Shown here one piece after another: positions 1 to 12,733 of a DNA stretch of 64,000 nt. Source of the stretch: Nectonema munidae. Its lineage: Eukaryota > Nematomorpha > Nectonematoida > Nectonematidae. The notes under the pieces are model-generated. The model saw only the letters and a program-made list of their open reading frames with translations. It made no database searches and was not told the origin of the DNA. Where the stretch lies: the NCBI GenBank assembly GCA_030549495.1, contig JAUIRK010000855.1:1281501-1345500 (forward strand), written 5' to 3'. The translations under genes and the position numbers were made by a program. Every line of letters begins with the position of its first letter. Within the stretch, counting starts at the first letter, position 1.

Positions 1-960
1 AATAGTTTGAAGGTTTACACCAAATCTTAGGTCAGAAGCTATAGCAAAACAATCTTTACCAGTCATTGCTATAACACAACCACCATTATAGGTTAGAATA
101 CTCATATCCAAAAGTTAGGGTAAGAAAGGAGACATTGATAAGACAGAACTATATAGTACTAAAAAACTAAGAAAATTTAATACATGAAATTTAATAGAAT
201 TTGAGTAAAATATGCCAAAGTTATACTCTTTTGAAATTTAGTTACCTATAAGCATCATCATTATTTCAAATATTTATAAGAAAGAATAATTTGTATAAAT
301 ATGTGATATATGTATTAACATTTTAATCTTATAATATATTGGCAAATTTTTTTGTATATTGGTCAGGTAAGCCACAAAGCACTACAAATAAAAAAGTAAC
401 CATAATATTTGATATTTAAATTTTGATTAAACAGATATTTTGATTGTCTTTTATATAATTTGTGTTCCAACATACGTTATATTTACTTCAAAAAGTATTG
501 TTTCTTCAAAACATTCTTTTGTCAGCGGTTAAATTTTTATTTATTATTTATGATAAACTTTTGCTTATATTTTTCATCATATATTCATTATCGATATTTT
601 AGTAACTTATCATTACATTATCTCGATACATTTTATGATATACCTTCGAGAATTGCATTAAACAAAGAACTATCTAATTCAAAGCTATTGAGTGGATTAT
701 TGATAAAATTACAGTATCACTAATTGGTAAAACAGAATTTTCACTTTGCATGAATATAAAAATTGGGATACAGTGAACACATATAGAGTATATTTTATGA
801 AAAAAATTTAAAGTTGTATCATATTTTTAAATTGACAATTTTTGTTCTTTTATTCAAAATTTAAATAGTTATTTCAAAAGTTTTTCCTGTCAACTTATTA
901 TAGGTATTCATATTACTATCATACAAAAATGCAAATAACTCTATCAAAATCTTTTATTGT
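1..960. other. AT-rich non-coding stretch
   Basis: No gene, repeat end or RNA was recognised. The only open frame (460-723) is built of Phe, Tyr, Leu and Ser codons, as expected by chance from T-rich DNA. It has no recognisable domain. Confidence 0.6.
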
Positions 961-964
961 TTAA

Positions 965-1228
965 CCCGTTAACCCATTTAAGACCAAGCAAAGCAGACGA
1001 TATCTAAAAAAAAACGCAGACGATTTATATTCAAAGTCATTGAAAAAAGCAGACGAAGATGAAATTACTTATGTTCCAAAATAGGAACATTGGTCGTAAA
1101 TGGGTTAACGACCACAATAATTAGACGATATCTAATGTAAAGCAGAAGATTTGTATTAAAGAGGTTTGATAAACGCAGACGATTTTATTTTTGTAAAGTC
1201 GAATATAGTCGACATGGGTGTTAACGGG
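965..1228. mobile_element. piggyBac-type MITE, subfamily 1, interrupted
   Basis: A miniature element flanked by TTAA (961-964 and 1229-1232) with ends CCCGTTAACGACC and its inverse. It is split by a second TTAA element at 973-1104. Without the insert it is about 128 bp. The body carries CAGACGA repeats and a GTCGA-containing inverted motif near the right end. TTAA targets and CCC ends are typical of the piggyBac superfamily; the assignment is by these features only, as there is no coding capacity. Confidence 0.8.
973..1104. mobile_element. piggyBac-type MITE, subfamily 2, nested
   Basis: A 132-bp element with ends CCCATTTAAGACCA / TGGTCGTAAATGGG. It has been inserted into the TTAA of the subfamily 1 element, with TTAA duplicated at 969-972 and 1105-1108. 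It contains three CAGACGA motifs and the 20-bp palindrome ATGTTCCAAAATAGGAACAT at 1071-1090. A second inverted copy is at 15443-15574. Confidence 0.85.
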
Positions 1229-1232
1229 TTAA

Positions 1233-2905
1233 ACGTTTAAAAAAACAAATATATTTTTTAAAACTAACAAGTTTTTATTCGAAAACTCAGATTAGGCATT
1301 ATGGCTGTTTAAAAATTAAAAACTATTTATTTTCACTTTATAAGCTTGAAAGTTTTTGTGATAGAAATTGTTTTGCCTGTAATTTATGGTAATTGGGTTT
1401 TTTTTTATATTCTTTCCTCTTTTGGTCATTAAAATATTACTAACGGTATTTTATTTTCGTATATTTTCCTCTCTAGAAATCCAAAATACGTCCATTTTCG
1501 CTTATGATTCTTCATATGATGTTAATTTTCAATTTTGTGGAGAAAATTTTTTTTATATCACTTTTGTTAAAACACATAGTCTTTTTTTTCGAATCTTTTA
1601 CACAAATTTCTTCTCTCTCTCTCTCTGCTATACTTACATAACGTGCGTAGTATTGTACCTAAATTTCTTGGTGTATCATTAACGCAAGATTTATATTTCT
1701 TTCATTTTATATTTTTATTTATGCTCTTAATTGTTTACAAATTTATTTTCATACAACTACTTTTTAGAGTCTTAGCAAAACTAGGGAAAGCCCTACTTCT
1801 TTTTCTCCACCAATTTTTCTTGTGATATATCTTTTTTTACTTATTTTATACACTCCCTTCTCTTTTTCTTCCCCAAAAAAAGGTGGTTTGTGGTATTTTT
1901 TTTTTTTTTATATATTTTTTTTATATATTTTTTCTTACATATCCTTCCTTTATTGATTTTTTTTATAAGTATAAATATCCTAGAATTACAATATCCTAAA
2001 AATACTGACTTCCACACTACGATTATATCTCAAAACTAGAAATCTTTGATATATACATATAAAATTCTTATAAAAATAGCTTAAAATGTCTAACATTCTA
2101 CCCAACTACTTCACAACAAAATATTCTCTATTTTGATAAAACTTATTTACTGAAATCTATTAATTTTTATGTTTTATGCAAGTAAAATTTTTTAAATTTT
2201 GATAATATTGAATTAAGAATACCTTTAGAAAATTTAATCGTCATATCTCATCATGATGAATCCAAGTGATTTTTTTTAACTTTTAATTTTTTATTTTTCA
2301 TCTACCCATTTTCAATATGGCTTTTTAATGTTTATATAATAATTTCTTAGTATATTCTTAACTACAGCACTTTTTAGTAATTAATTTATTTTATCAAATA
2401 TTCTATTTTCATAGGTATTATTTCATTTAATATATTTGTAGCTTTTGTCCTTAAATTTTTAATAGATCATTTTTTATTCTGCCATAAAATTATAAAAAGA
2501 TTAAACTTTAAAAAAAGACACTTTTTATTATTTATCTCTAAAAGTCTATTTTTTTCTGATTATATTAACTATAAAAGATAATAAATGGTACATAGTTTTT
2601 ATTCAAATTTTTCGACCACTATTGTCACAACAGTTCTTAAATAATGGGTAACGAGTTCTATCTTAAAAATTTTATGAATGAAGACTACTATTCTTCGTTT
2701 TTTTGGTTTGTCAGAGTTACTTGGTTTATGTATTATATACAGTTTAAACTTTAATTCAAATTAATCTAGTTGATAGAATTTTTTATATTTGGTTTATAGT
2801 CTTTATTTTAATTTTTGTTTTATTTTTTTTTTAGCAAATCCTATAAAAATCCAAGCATTTTATTTTGCATAAGAAATTTTTTCATTTTTTGTTACGACAT
2901 ATTAT
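1233..2905. other. AT-rich non-coding stretch
   Basis: T-rich sequence with long T runs and short pyrimidine repeats. Open frames at 1386-1682 and 1643-1825 are low-complexity Phe/Leu/Tyr strings without domains. Nothing else was recognised. Confidence 0.6.
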
Positions 2906-2913
2906 GTTTACAG

Positions 2914-3520
2914 TAGTGATTGGACAATACCAAAGTTTTGTACAATTTTTAATGCCGATTCTTAAAAAAATATACGATTCCTATACCAATTCTTAATTTG
3001 AAACATTTAAAAATTTTAAAGCTTTTTATTTCATCTATTGAAAAACAATACACACAACACAGGCAACTATATACGATTTAAAGTGACATTAAATTTAAAT
3101 ATAAAGATATATGCAAATATGTTGAAATTATTAATTATTAATCACTTTTCCTGTATATTTAGACACATAAACACAAGAATAATAAGATTTTGAATATTAT
3201 ATTTATTAGCTTTTTTAAATTTAAGCCCGGGAAAACTTTTTTTTATGTTTTACTATATTAAAATTTAGTAGATAAAATTGTCTTGTGTTAAGTAAAAAAT
3301 TTATTTTAATTTTTTTATGTGTTTTAATTTGGAACATCAATAAATCGAGTTAAATATAATTAAAAGTCAATTTATTTAAAATAGGTTAACTTAAATGCTC
3401 CTAAAAATTAAAAGAATCATGATTGATGTATCGGAAGGTACTAATCAAATTTTTAAATGAGATTCTGATTCTGATATTGAAAAACATAATTCTCACGATA
3501 CCTGGTTTCTATCATCACTC
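2914..3520. mobile_element. hAT-type miniature element
   Basis: The left end begins TAGTGATTGGACAATACC and the right end is TTTCTATCATCACTC, imperfect terminal inverted repeats. The element is flanked by a nearly perfect 8-bp duplication, gtttacag (2906-2913) and gtttgcag (3521-3528). The 8-bp target is the hAT signature. No transposase remnant is visible in the 607 bp. Confidence 0.55.
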
Positions 3521-4049
3521 GTTTGCAGCATCTGTAATTGAGCTAAAGGATTGTGAACATTTATTTCATCATTGATGAGAGTTTTTTAATACAAAAGAAA
3601 TATAACTCTGTGATTCTATCAAGGCTGCATATTAAAAAAGTTTGGTGACTGTAGCGTATCTATTCCTCAAAATTTCAAATAGTACTTCAAAACGCCCAAA
3701 ACTTTATAATACAGGTATATAGTTAATGGGAAATTGGTATGAAAAGTGAAGCAAATCATTATTGCATTGCAGTTCAAAATATTTTGATTAATATTTTTTT
3801 AATGATGTTTTATAAATAAATTCTGCGTCCCGAGAGCACCGCACCTCCTGCCTCTCTTGATACGCCATAGGCTTGCCCTGGCGATCTCTTTGCCAGCCTC
3901 TAAACAAATGGATTCTAGCTTTACCTGCTATTCTTTGTTTTCATTTTCTCCTCACTCTTACCAGTGTTGATTCTTACTTGTAAAAGGATTAGAAATATAA
4001 ATTATAAATGGAAGGAAAGAGGGAAGATATGATCAACTATTCCTTATAA

Positions 4050-4192
4050 AAGGTAAAGGGACAGTGGGGTGTTTTCATCGAGAAGGCACATTTGCGCTGC
4101 TTGTATCGAACTATGAGGAAAGTAGGCTTGATGCGGGATCGAACCCAAGACCTTCAGTTATCGAAACCCAGTATCTAACCAACTGCCGCTCC
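4050..4192 (-). mobile_element. tRNA-derived SINE, family S1
   Basis: On the minus strand it has an A-box-like head, a canonical B box (GGTTCGATCCC type) and a tail related to GCCTACTTTCCTCATAG then a C-rich ACACCCC block. The same unit recurs at 5024, 7589, 15114, 20902, 42380 and 59690, in both orientations. Confidence 0.75.
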
Positions 4193-4610
4193 TAATTTAT
4201 AGTATGTTTGAATCACATTCCATTACACATCAATAGAATGTTCTACTAATGATAAAGCAGATTCTTCATCATATGCTGTACTTAAATTCTTTTTTTGGTT
4301 ATTTGAGAGATAAGCTCAAATCATTTACGAGTGGCTGGCTTGGCGCAAATCTTGGCTAATCAACAAGAGACACGTGTACTCAAGAAGCATACTTTTTTCT
4401 TGGTTGTTATGTACGCGTATACAAAAAATAGAGATTAATTTTACTTTCTCAGAATATTTTCTATTTTTCATGCAATTTTATTACAATTTTCTTTTCAACT
4501 TCTTGTGCCTATCATCTACTCATTCTTTTTTTCTCACCTCCTTTTCTCGCATTCCTAAAGTAATTCTATTTTTTTTACAAATCATTTTTATTTTTATGTA
4601 TTATAAACAG
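4193..4610. other. non-coding stretch between repeats
   Basis: AT-rich DNA with a pyrimidine-rich run leading to a good 3' splice site at 4608-4610. No domain or repeat end was recognised. Confidence 0.4.
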
Positions 4611-4739
4611 GGTTCGGTGTCGAACGGAAAATACCCGACGCCCATTCTGACTGCGAATACTTACAAAAATCTCACTTCAGACACTTTAAAAGTTAATAAA
4701 TTAAACGCCAACTCTTCTTCTTTATTTAAAAAATTTTAA
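4611..4739 (+). CDS. possible exon, unidentified
   Basis: A pyrimidine-rich stretch ends in a good 3' splice site (AAACAG, 4605-4610). It is followed by a short CpG-containing open stretch of 42 codons and a TAA stop. The base composition jumps above the flanks, as it does in the real exons of this window. No domain is recognised. It could be the last exon of an upstream gene, or an internal exon with an unseen donor. Chance is a serious alternative. Confidence 0.2.
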   Translation, partial: GSVSNGKYPTPILTANTYKNLTSDTLKVNKLNANSSSLFKKF

Positions 4740-4823
4740 TACTTTTTTTGTCTACGCATAGCTCACAAACTTACCATATCAATGTTTTCTTTGTTAAAAC
4801 CTGTGCGTAGACAAAAAATAGTA
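4740..4823. repeat. short inverted repeat
   Basis: TACTTTTTTTGTCTACGCA at 4740-4758 is matched by its near-perfect inverse at 4804-4823, separated by about 45 bases. The hairpin could form in DNA or RNA; its function is unknown. Confidence 0.6.
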
Positions 4824-5023
4824 CATATTGAAAATTTAGAATGAAATATATATAAGACAAAATTAATTTCTGAATACTATTTACCTTTTCATCTTTTATT
4901 TTAAGATTGCTTTTTCTATAGATTTTTTTTTTAAATTTTATTATGAAACTTTAAGAGAAAATTGTATGCTCGGATTTCATATGCTTTAAAGCAGAGACTT
5001 TTTACTTATGGGGCGATTTTCTA

Positions 5024-5175
5024 GGGTGCGTGAGTAAGGTTGTTTAGATACTGGGTTTAGAATAGATAACTCAAAGTTTTGGGTTCGGTCCCGCATCGAG
5101 CCTACTTTCTTCTAGTTCGATACAAGCGGCGCAAGTGTGCCTTCTCGATGAAAACACCCTACGCTACCTTTACCT
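5024..5175 (+). mobile_element. tRNA-derived SINE, family S1
   Basis: A full-length plus-strand copy. The head GGGTGCGTGAGTAAGGTTG is followed by a B box (GGGTTCGGTCCC), then the shared tail ending in ACACCCTACGCTACC. Same family as 4050-4192. Confidence 0.75.
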
Positions 5176-5330
5176 TATTTTTATTTCCAAAATTGTTTTT
5201 TCCTTAACTTTTATCCCTATAGCAGTTTAAATTGGCCTCAAGTTATTCTCCTTAAATACTACCACCCTTTATTTCATCCTTTGCAGAACACCCACCCTAA
5301 CATTTGCTCTGGGTGTGGAAGTTTTCTTAA

Positions 5331-5461
5331 CCCTTTCGTGACCAGAAAAATCAGACGATATTTATTAAAAAGCAGAAGATTCCTATACAAAACTATTTGA
5401 AAAAGCAGGCGAAGGTAAACATTGTTTATGTATCATATATGATACACTGGTCACGAAAGGG
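5331..5461. mobile_element. piggyBac-type MITE, subfamily 3
   Basis: A 131-bp element between TTAA copies (5327-5330, 5462-5465) with ends CCCTTTCGTGACCAG and its inverse. It contains AGACGATATT and CAGGCGA-type motifs and, near the right end, the 18-bp perfect palindrome TGTATCATATATGATACA (5429-5446). Other copies are at 7136 and 32664. Confidence 0.85.
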
Positions 5462-5530
5462 TTAAGACAAAGCATTCAATCACACGGCCCCTAAAAGATT
5501 TTTTTGACCCCACGTTGGAAACCTCTATAG

Positions 5531-5983
5531 CATGCATGGGCAACCTTTGTTCTGATGTGGGCCAGTTTATGATTTCAGGAGCGCTAATTATAGGTTTACA
5601 AAACATGTACGCATACACACCTATACTTTCATAAATACTAAAAACATATACACTTATTATACTAGTGATTTTTGTTTAATTTATCAATCTGTCTATCGTT
5701 TGCTTTTATAGAAATGTTATGAAAACAAAAAATAGTTAAAGCAAAATTATTTATTAAAATCGATTTATTGAAACGCACAGTGTGTTAATTTTATAATGAC
5801 ATAACAAAACCTCATTCTAATGCAAAATTTGGGCTTGCAGTTCTTCCCCATTGTCTCAATATTTGGTGAAATGCTAAAGGCGGCGCTACTCTTAGGTCAA
5901 AGAGTTTTTATCAAAGGTTTCTACGATGAAAAGCCTCTACGGGCATGATTTTGTCCGCGGGCCCTATGTTTCCCATGTGTGCT
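5531..5983. mobile_element. hAT-type miniature element
   Basis: Ends CATGCATGGGCAAC and GTTTCCCATGTGTG are imperfect inverted repeats. The 8-bp duplication ctctatag sits at 5523-5530 and 5984-5991. No coding remnant is seen in the 453 bp. Confidence 0.6.
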
Positions 5984-5998
5984 CTCTATAGTATAGAG

Positions 5999-6052
5999 CA
6001 GGTATGTCTAACCCGCGGCCCACTTGATTCTTTCACGCGGTCCATCTATTAT
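5999..6052. mobile_element. solo hAT end
   Basis: CAGGTATGTCTAACCCGCGG with following GC-rich bases resembles the ends of hAT elements such as the one at 43643. The partner end was not found, so this is probably a truncated element. Confidence 0.35.
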
Positions 6053-6507
6053 TGAAGCTTCATTTGTTGAAGATCATGATGTTATTGACATGATAATTGA
6101 TAATATAAGAGTTTACATTTGAAACTAGGAACGAATGGAAGCAACCACTCCAAATTTTGTTTCAAGGGTTATTTTTCCCTCTTCTCCCTAATACTTAAGT
6201 TAAGGCGGACATATAGTTTTAGTTATCACTTAGAATTTTGATTTTTCTTTCATTATCCTAGCATTAACACCTTCATCATGTCTTTTCACTAACTAATTTT
6301 TATATAACTTATATAGATGTTCGTAAAAGTAAAATCCAATAAAAATAGGTGATATCTCGACTTTTCAAAACAATTTATTCAAAATTCGAATTTTGAATTT
6401 CAGAATACATAACAGAAACATAGAAATAGATTTTGAAAAATGTTATTAAATAAAAATTAGAATCACTCATTAATTTTGTCTGAATAAACTTTTATACTTT
6501 AACTTGC
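6053..6507. other. AT-rich non-coding stretch
   Basis: Nothing recognised. Confidence 0.5.
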
Positions 6508-6702
6508 TTATAAATCTTTTGTTTTAAACTTTTTTGGGACGGTCTTGATATTATATCCTTTAATTTTGGGGTTGATTTTCTTCATGTGATCCAATTTTCT
6601 TCCCGTTATTTTCTGGATAGAGGAAATATCATGCGAAGCAGTCAGAATTTGTGTAACACACCTTGTTCCTGCAACAACACTCACTTCCTTATGTGAAAAC
6701 AA
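6508..6702 (-). CDS. possible terminal exon, unidentified
   Basis: A basic minus-strand open stretch follows a usable 3' splice site (TGTTGTTGCAG, about 6667-6677) and ends in a stop at 6508. The protein end is Lys-rich (KKFKTKDL) with more balanced codons than the neighbours. No family is recognised. The adjoining frame at 6689-6898 contains a Tyr run from a microsatellite-like stretch and looks spurious. Confidence 0.2.
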   Translation of the reverse strand: MFSHKEVSVVAGTRCVTQILTASHDISSIQKITGRKLDHMKKINPKIKGYNIKTVPKKFKTKDL

Positions 6703-7135
6703 TCATGAAAACGCCATCATTGACAGCCATTATCGAGTTGGAGTGCTCACTCACTCGTAGAAAGAATGGTGTGTTATTAATAACAGTGATCACACAATAC
6801 CAGTAGTAATAATAATAACAATCATTAGTAGGAATGCTCGCAAGAAGCAAGCAAAGCATGTGAAAACCCTTAACTGTGTGTTTGTGTGTGACAGCCATTT
6901 TTATTCTTCCACACTTTCCTGCACCAGGTTAACAACGCTTGATATAATAACTATACCCCTCCCCTCCCCCCCTCTTTTATCCCTTCCTATTCATTCCATT
7001 TACGTCATTACCAAGGCAAACACTTTTTGACCTAAAAAAATCTTTCTTCGACTTTATAACCAAAAAATGCTGACTTTTTTGACTTGTAGCACGGAATTTT
7101 TGACGTAAAGAAAAATTTGTAGTTTTTTCAATGAA

Positions 7136-7265
7136 CCCTTTCGTGACTAGTGTATCATATATGATACATAGACAATTTTACCTTCCTCTCCTTTTTCAAA
7201 TAATTTTGTATATGAATCTTCTGCTTTTTAATAAATATCCTCTGCTTTTTCTTGTCACGAAAGGG
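7136..7265. mobile_element. piggyBac-type MITE, subfamily 3, inverted
   Basis: Ends CCCTTTCGTGACTAG and CTTGTCACGAAAGGG. The left target has mutated to TGAA and the right is TTAA (7266-7269). The perfect palindrome TGTATCATATATGATACA is at 7151-7168, next to the left end, so this copy is inverted relative to 5331. Confidence 0.8.
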
Positions 7266-7269
7266 TTAA

Positions 7270-7588
7270 ACTCATTCGGTAGATTATATTAGATTAATGA
7301 AAATATTTAAAAAAATTTAAGTAAAATAACCATAGCTTTCAAATAATATTTAATTTTTTTTTAGAAATTGTTTTTTAAATTATTTTTGACCTTGAATTTT
7401 ATGACGTAAAAATTTCAAAAAAACAGAATAAAATAGTTTAAACGAGTTTAAAATTGGTCACGGGGGTGTATTTTCGAAATTTTTTAAAGGATCTTTTATT
7501 TGAATTTTTATTTCAACTTTCCACAACAAATTTAAAAACAAATTTATGATGAACATTAAATCAATAGACATTAAAATTAGGAAATAAT
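7270..7588. other. AT-rich non-coding stretch
   Basis: Nothing recognised beyond A/T runs. Confidence 0.5.
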
Positions 7589-7720
7589 AGGTGTTTTAAT
7601 CGAGAAGGCAGAATTTGTGCCGCTTGTATCCAACTATTAGAAAGTAGGCTTGATGCGAGATCGAACCCAAGACCTTTAGTTATCGAAACCCAGTACGTAA
7701 CCAACCTTACTCAAGCCCCC
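7589..7720 (-). mobile_element. tRNA-derived SINE, family S1
   Basis: A minus-strand copy with the shared tail, B box and head. It differs from the 5024 copy by scattered substitutions. Confidence 0.7.
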
Positions 7721-7904
7721 TTGTGAAAGATAATCACTAATTAAACATGGAATAATCACTGAAAATATTTTTTGGTTTTTTAAAAATTAAGTTTTATCCA
7801 AAATAAATTTTTGACTTTTTCTTGATTTTTAAAATTTTTTTTGAACTTTATTTACCTAAAAAAAATCCAAAAAGCAGAAGAAAATATATTTCAAATTAGT
7901 TTAA

Positions 7905-8034
7905 CCCGTTAACGACCAGAATAATCAGACGATATCTAGTATAAAGCAGAAGATTTGTATTAAAAAGCATTAATAAACGCAGACGATTCGCATTTTTGTA
8001 AAGTCGACATATGTCGACTGTGGTCGATAACCGG
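7905..8034. mobile_element. piggyBac-type MITE, subfamily 1
   Basis: A 130-bp uninterrupted copy between TTAA (7901-7904) and TTAA (8035-8038). It has CAGACGA-type repeats and the 16-bp palindrome GTCGACATATGTCGAC at 8003-8018. It is the best reference copy of this subfamily. Confidence 0.85.
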
Positions 8035-8038
8035 TTAA

Positions 8039-9194
<1,156 letters not shown>

Positions 9195-10105
9195 ATTATG
9201 CATTTTGGGATCTGAAATTCGTTTTTGAGTGATAGCAGATTGATGCTAAAAGACGAAACATTTTAGAGCACTCTTTTTACGCTGCAATAATTATATTTTG
9301 AATGAATGTGTAATTAAACAGCCTTATTTTCATGTTTGGTAACTTGTAATTATGCTCAAGTAAAATTGCGTTAGTTTTTCCTTTTTCTTGACCAACTATT
9401 TTTGTATCCTATATGTAGTATATCTATGGCCTCAAATTTTCCAAAAATCAACCCTTTAATCTCTCGGTTAAAAGTTAAAAAAAACTCGGAACTATTTTTT
9501 CAAATCTCAAGATATTTTTTACTTTTAAGTTTATATAAAAAATGTAAAAAAAATCATTAAAAAAACTACAATATTACTTATTTAGTTTATTTTAAAGTTT
9601 AAAACTAGTTTGTTTAACATCCATTTTAGTATAATGTCTATGATGAATGATCTTATTTATCAAAAAAAAAAATAAAAATAACAAAAATTAAGTGGGAAAA
9701 GTATGAGTTTTTGATATAAAAAACAAAGTTAATTTTTGTTTATAAGCAAAATATTAAAAAAAATTAACTTGAAACTGATTTTGAGAGCTTGCTCATGAGA
9801 TATTTTGAAATTCAGCAAATTTAAATAAGATTAATCTTTTCCAAATGTAAACAGAAAACTTTGAAATTTGCACAAACAATTGAAAATGAGGAATAAATTT
9901 CATGAAGTACTAAAAAAATCAATTCATTTTAGCTTCTAACTAAGTTTCTTGCAAAAAGGAATATGAAATTATTATTTTTTTAATTTGTATATAAGTTTTT
10001 TTTAATTAATTTTTTCTACATTTCTTAAAGTAAAAAATATCTTGAAATTTGAAAAAATAGTTCCTAGTTTTTTTTAAATTTGAACATGCTCTTGAAACGA
10101 ATTTA
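9195..10105. other. AT-rich non-coding stretch
   Basis: A-rich and T-rich runs, no recognisable gene or repeat end. Confidence 0.55.
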
Positions 10106-10106
10106 A

Positions 10107-10700
10107 TGTTAAAGTCACAAGGACGAACCCAAAATGAAAAACGACGAACCCAAAATGAAAAACGACGAACCCAAAATGAAAAACGACGAACCCAATATGA
10201 AAAACGACGAACCCAATATGAAAAACGACGAACCCAATATGAAAAACGACGAACCCAAAATGAAAAACGACGAACCCAAAATGAAAAACGACGAACCCAA
10301 AATGAAAAACGACGAACCCAAAATGAAAAACGACGAACCCAAAATGAAAAACGACGAACCCAAAATGAAAAACGACGAACCCAAAATGAAAAACGACGAA
10401 CCCAAAATGAAAAACGACGAACCCAAAATGAAAAACGACGAACCCAAAATGAAAAACGACGAACCCAAAATGAAAAACGACGAACCCAAAATGAAAAACG
10501 ACGAACCCAAAATGAAAAACGACGAACCCAAAATGGAAAACGACGAACCCAAAATGGAAAACGACGAACCCAAAATGGAAAACGACGAACCCAAAATGGA
10601 AAACGACGAACCCAAAATGGAAAACGACGAACCCAAAATGGAAAACGACGAACCCAAAATGGAAAACGACGAACCCAAAATGGAAAACGACGAACACAAA
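10107..10700. repeat. 21-bp minisatellite, about 28 copies
   Basis: Tandem units of the form CGACGAACCCAAAATGAAAAA. Three early units carry AATATG and the last eight carry AAAATGG, so variant units are clustered. Because the unit is a multiple of three, several frames stay open (for example repeating MKNDEPK). There is no start context, splice site or non-repeat protein around it, so I do not call a gene. Confidence 0.95.
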
Positions 10701-10740
10701 AAAAATGCTATATAACACATGTTTTAATAGATTCTTTATA

Positions 10741-11667
10741 ACGCAACTTCATGGCTTGGACCCTGTCATAGCGCTATAGAAATCTACCGTGTATGTGTTC
10801 AATTAAAATGGGGTTTTAGCGGGTACCCATTGCGAGTGAAGAATTTTTGGATAAACCTTGGGAATGTTACTTGCACTCGCATCGCCGAGAATGAATAATA
10901 ATCCGTGTTCATGGCTGAATTTTCGTTTTTGCGTTGCAAGTGTAGTAGTGACATTTTACGAAAAATTGCGAAAATTTCATTCTCCGACAAAATGATATTA
11001 TTTGCAGTTGGTGTGTTTGAGCTTGTGAATTATTATGCTAACGATGAAGTTGGATTAGCGCGCTATTACGATATTTTGCATTTCTAATGTTTATCCATTT
11101 TTATTGATTTTCTTCATCTCTTTTTTATCGCATGAAGAAAGATGCTTATGGTGTGTAATTGATCTTTATATCTTTTGTAATTGTATTCTATATTTTTTAC
11201 TCTAACTCTCCCAATTTAAAAATGGAGTCCTTCCATAACGTGGCTAAAAGATATTTTGACCGGGACGTTTTATATCATTTTTTTCTAAAATGATTTCTTT
11301 TGAATTTTCTATTCATCGTATTACATTAGTGACATTTACTAATACCATGTCACTGATTTGAAACACAACTTTCACAAAATGAAACTAATACGCTGGTATT
11401 CTGAAAAATTGACAATGGAATAAGGACGGGATCTTCCCTCTCCTTTTTTGAATCCGCTACTGTCCAGGATATGTCTAAGAGGATTTCACTGTTAGATATA
11501 AGATAAAAATGAATTCGCCCTTTCAAAGCGACATCTGTGTAACGATATCTGAAAATCGTTTGCTTTAAATCTAGAAAAATTTCATCAAAAAACAACAAAG
11601 CATGCTATACGCTTCCGTCAATCAAATTTTTTTCAAGCAATTATTTATTGTTGTGATGTCAATCAAA
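10741..11667. other. unassigned stretch, slightly GC-richer
   Basis: 10741-11090 and 11340-11600 are richer in CG than the flanks and contain short open frames, but no domain, clear splice pair or repeat end was recognised. Confidence 0.35.
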
Positions 11668-12733
11668 GTATTGTATTTTTGGGACTATATGGCGCACCGG
11701 ATTATAAGGCCGGATAAATATCAAGATGTATGTCTCGTTTCATACATGAGGCGCATAATAAAATTCAAACAAAATAAACTTTAAATTCCACTAGGAAAAA
11801 ATACCTACAATTATTCTCAATTAACGGTAATCATAGGAGGAAGTTTTTGACCATTAGCCTGGCAACCAAGAACTACAGTGAAGCAAGATTTTTCGTTGCC
11901 TGTGGTGCGAATAGATACTGAACTAGTTCCACTTTTCTCGACAGTACGATTTATAGGGATATCAAAAGTTAGTGGAATCTCATCCATATTAGAAATGTGT
12001 TTCAGTCGTATTTTTTTCTGCAATTAATTTTGTCAGTTGAGTAAAATAATCTTCGTAATCTTTTGGCAAAATAATCTTCGTAATCTTTTGGCAGTTGCTG
12101 GGAAACGGTCGTTTTTTGCGTGTATTGAAAGATTGTGTCTCTTCATAAAACGAAAGCACCAAGAAGGACCTCCTTGAAAGTTAATGATTTTCATTTCACG
12201 AGCTATTGCTTTTGCTTTCAGTCTAATTGAAACAGTTGAAATGCTTCTACCCGTTGTCCTTTGTTCAACATCGTTTTCTAACTGGGACCATCTAGCTTTG
12301 TTTCCTCTGAAATTTTGTTTTGTCTTCTTCACTTGGCGCAAGTCATCTTGTTTTTTCCAATTTCTTATCATAGATTCATTTATATTAAATTCTCTTGCAG
12401 CTGATTTATTTCCATGTTCTTTTGAATAATCAATAGCTCTAAGTTTAAAACTTGCTTCGTAAGCATGTCTTTTTGCAGGTATCATCAAAAATTAAATAGT
12501 ATAAATTCAATCTAAAGCATCTAAAATAAAAAACTATATCAAAATATAAAATATTTTGAAAAAATTAATTAATAAAAGATAGACATTTTAGTTAGAAGAA
12601 AGGAAAATTATAAATTCAAAATAAAATTCAAAATCTTTTTTTAAATTAAAAAAAGCTCCAATATAAAATGGCGCATTTTTGTTTTCAGAAAACATAAGTT
12701 ACTCAATGTGCGCCTTATAGTGCCAAAATTAGG
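11668..12733 (-). mobile_element. pogo/Tigger-type DNA transposon, degraded
   Basis: The outer ends are related inverted repeats: the left contains TTTGGGACTATATGGCGCA and the right TGCGCCTTATAGTGCCAAAA. Between them lies a broken minus-strand transposase (11817-12488). The element is about 1.07 kb, so the C-terminal half of the transposase is missing. A TA target is plausible at both ends but not certain. Confidence 0.7.
11817..12488 (-). pseudogene. pogo/Tigger transposase fragment
   Basis: Two consecutive minus-strand frames (12488-12033 and 12023-11817) read as the N-terminal part of a pogo/Tigger transposase. First comes a basic helix-turn-helix (KLRAIDYSKEHGNKSAAREF) of Brinker/CENP-B type, then a second CENP-B-like helix region (GGPSWCFRFMKRHNLSIHA). 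The start of the DDE domain follows (NMDEIPLTFDIP, then TTGNEKSCFTV and KLPPMI). The frame is broken by a direct duplication of about 25 bp near 12040-12090 and by stops. The later catalytic acidic residues are absent, so no active enzyme is possible. Confidence 0.85.

Noticed and set aside
965-1228. Mariner or hAT origin for the TTAA miniature elements
   Set aside because: All copies sit between TTAA or its one-base variants and none shows a TA or 8-bp duplication.
1386-1825. Two hydrophobic open frames that could be membrane proteins
   Set aside because: Composition (Phe, Leu, Tyr, Ile) is what T-rich DNA gives by chance; no Kozak context, splice sites or conserved residues.
10107-10700. 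CRISPR-like array
   Set aside because: Head-to-tail units without spacers in eukaryotic-type DNA; the same applies to the 42-bp array.
10074-10741. Four overlapping frames of about 200 codons with 7-residue repeats
   Set aside because: Produced by the 21-bp minisatellite; no start context, splice site or unique protein part.
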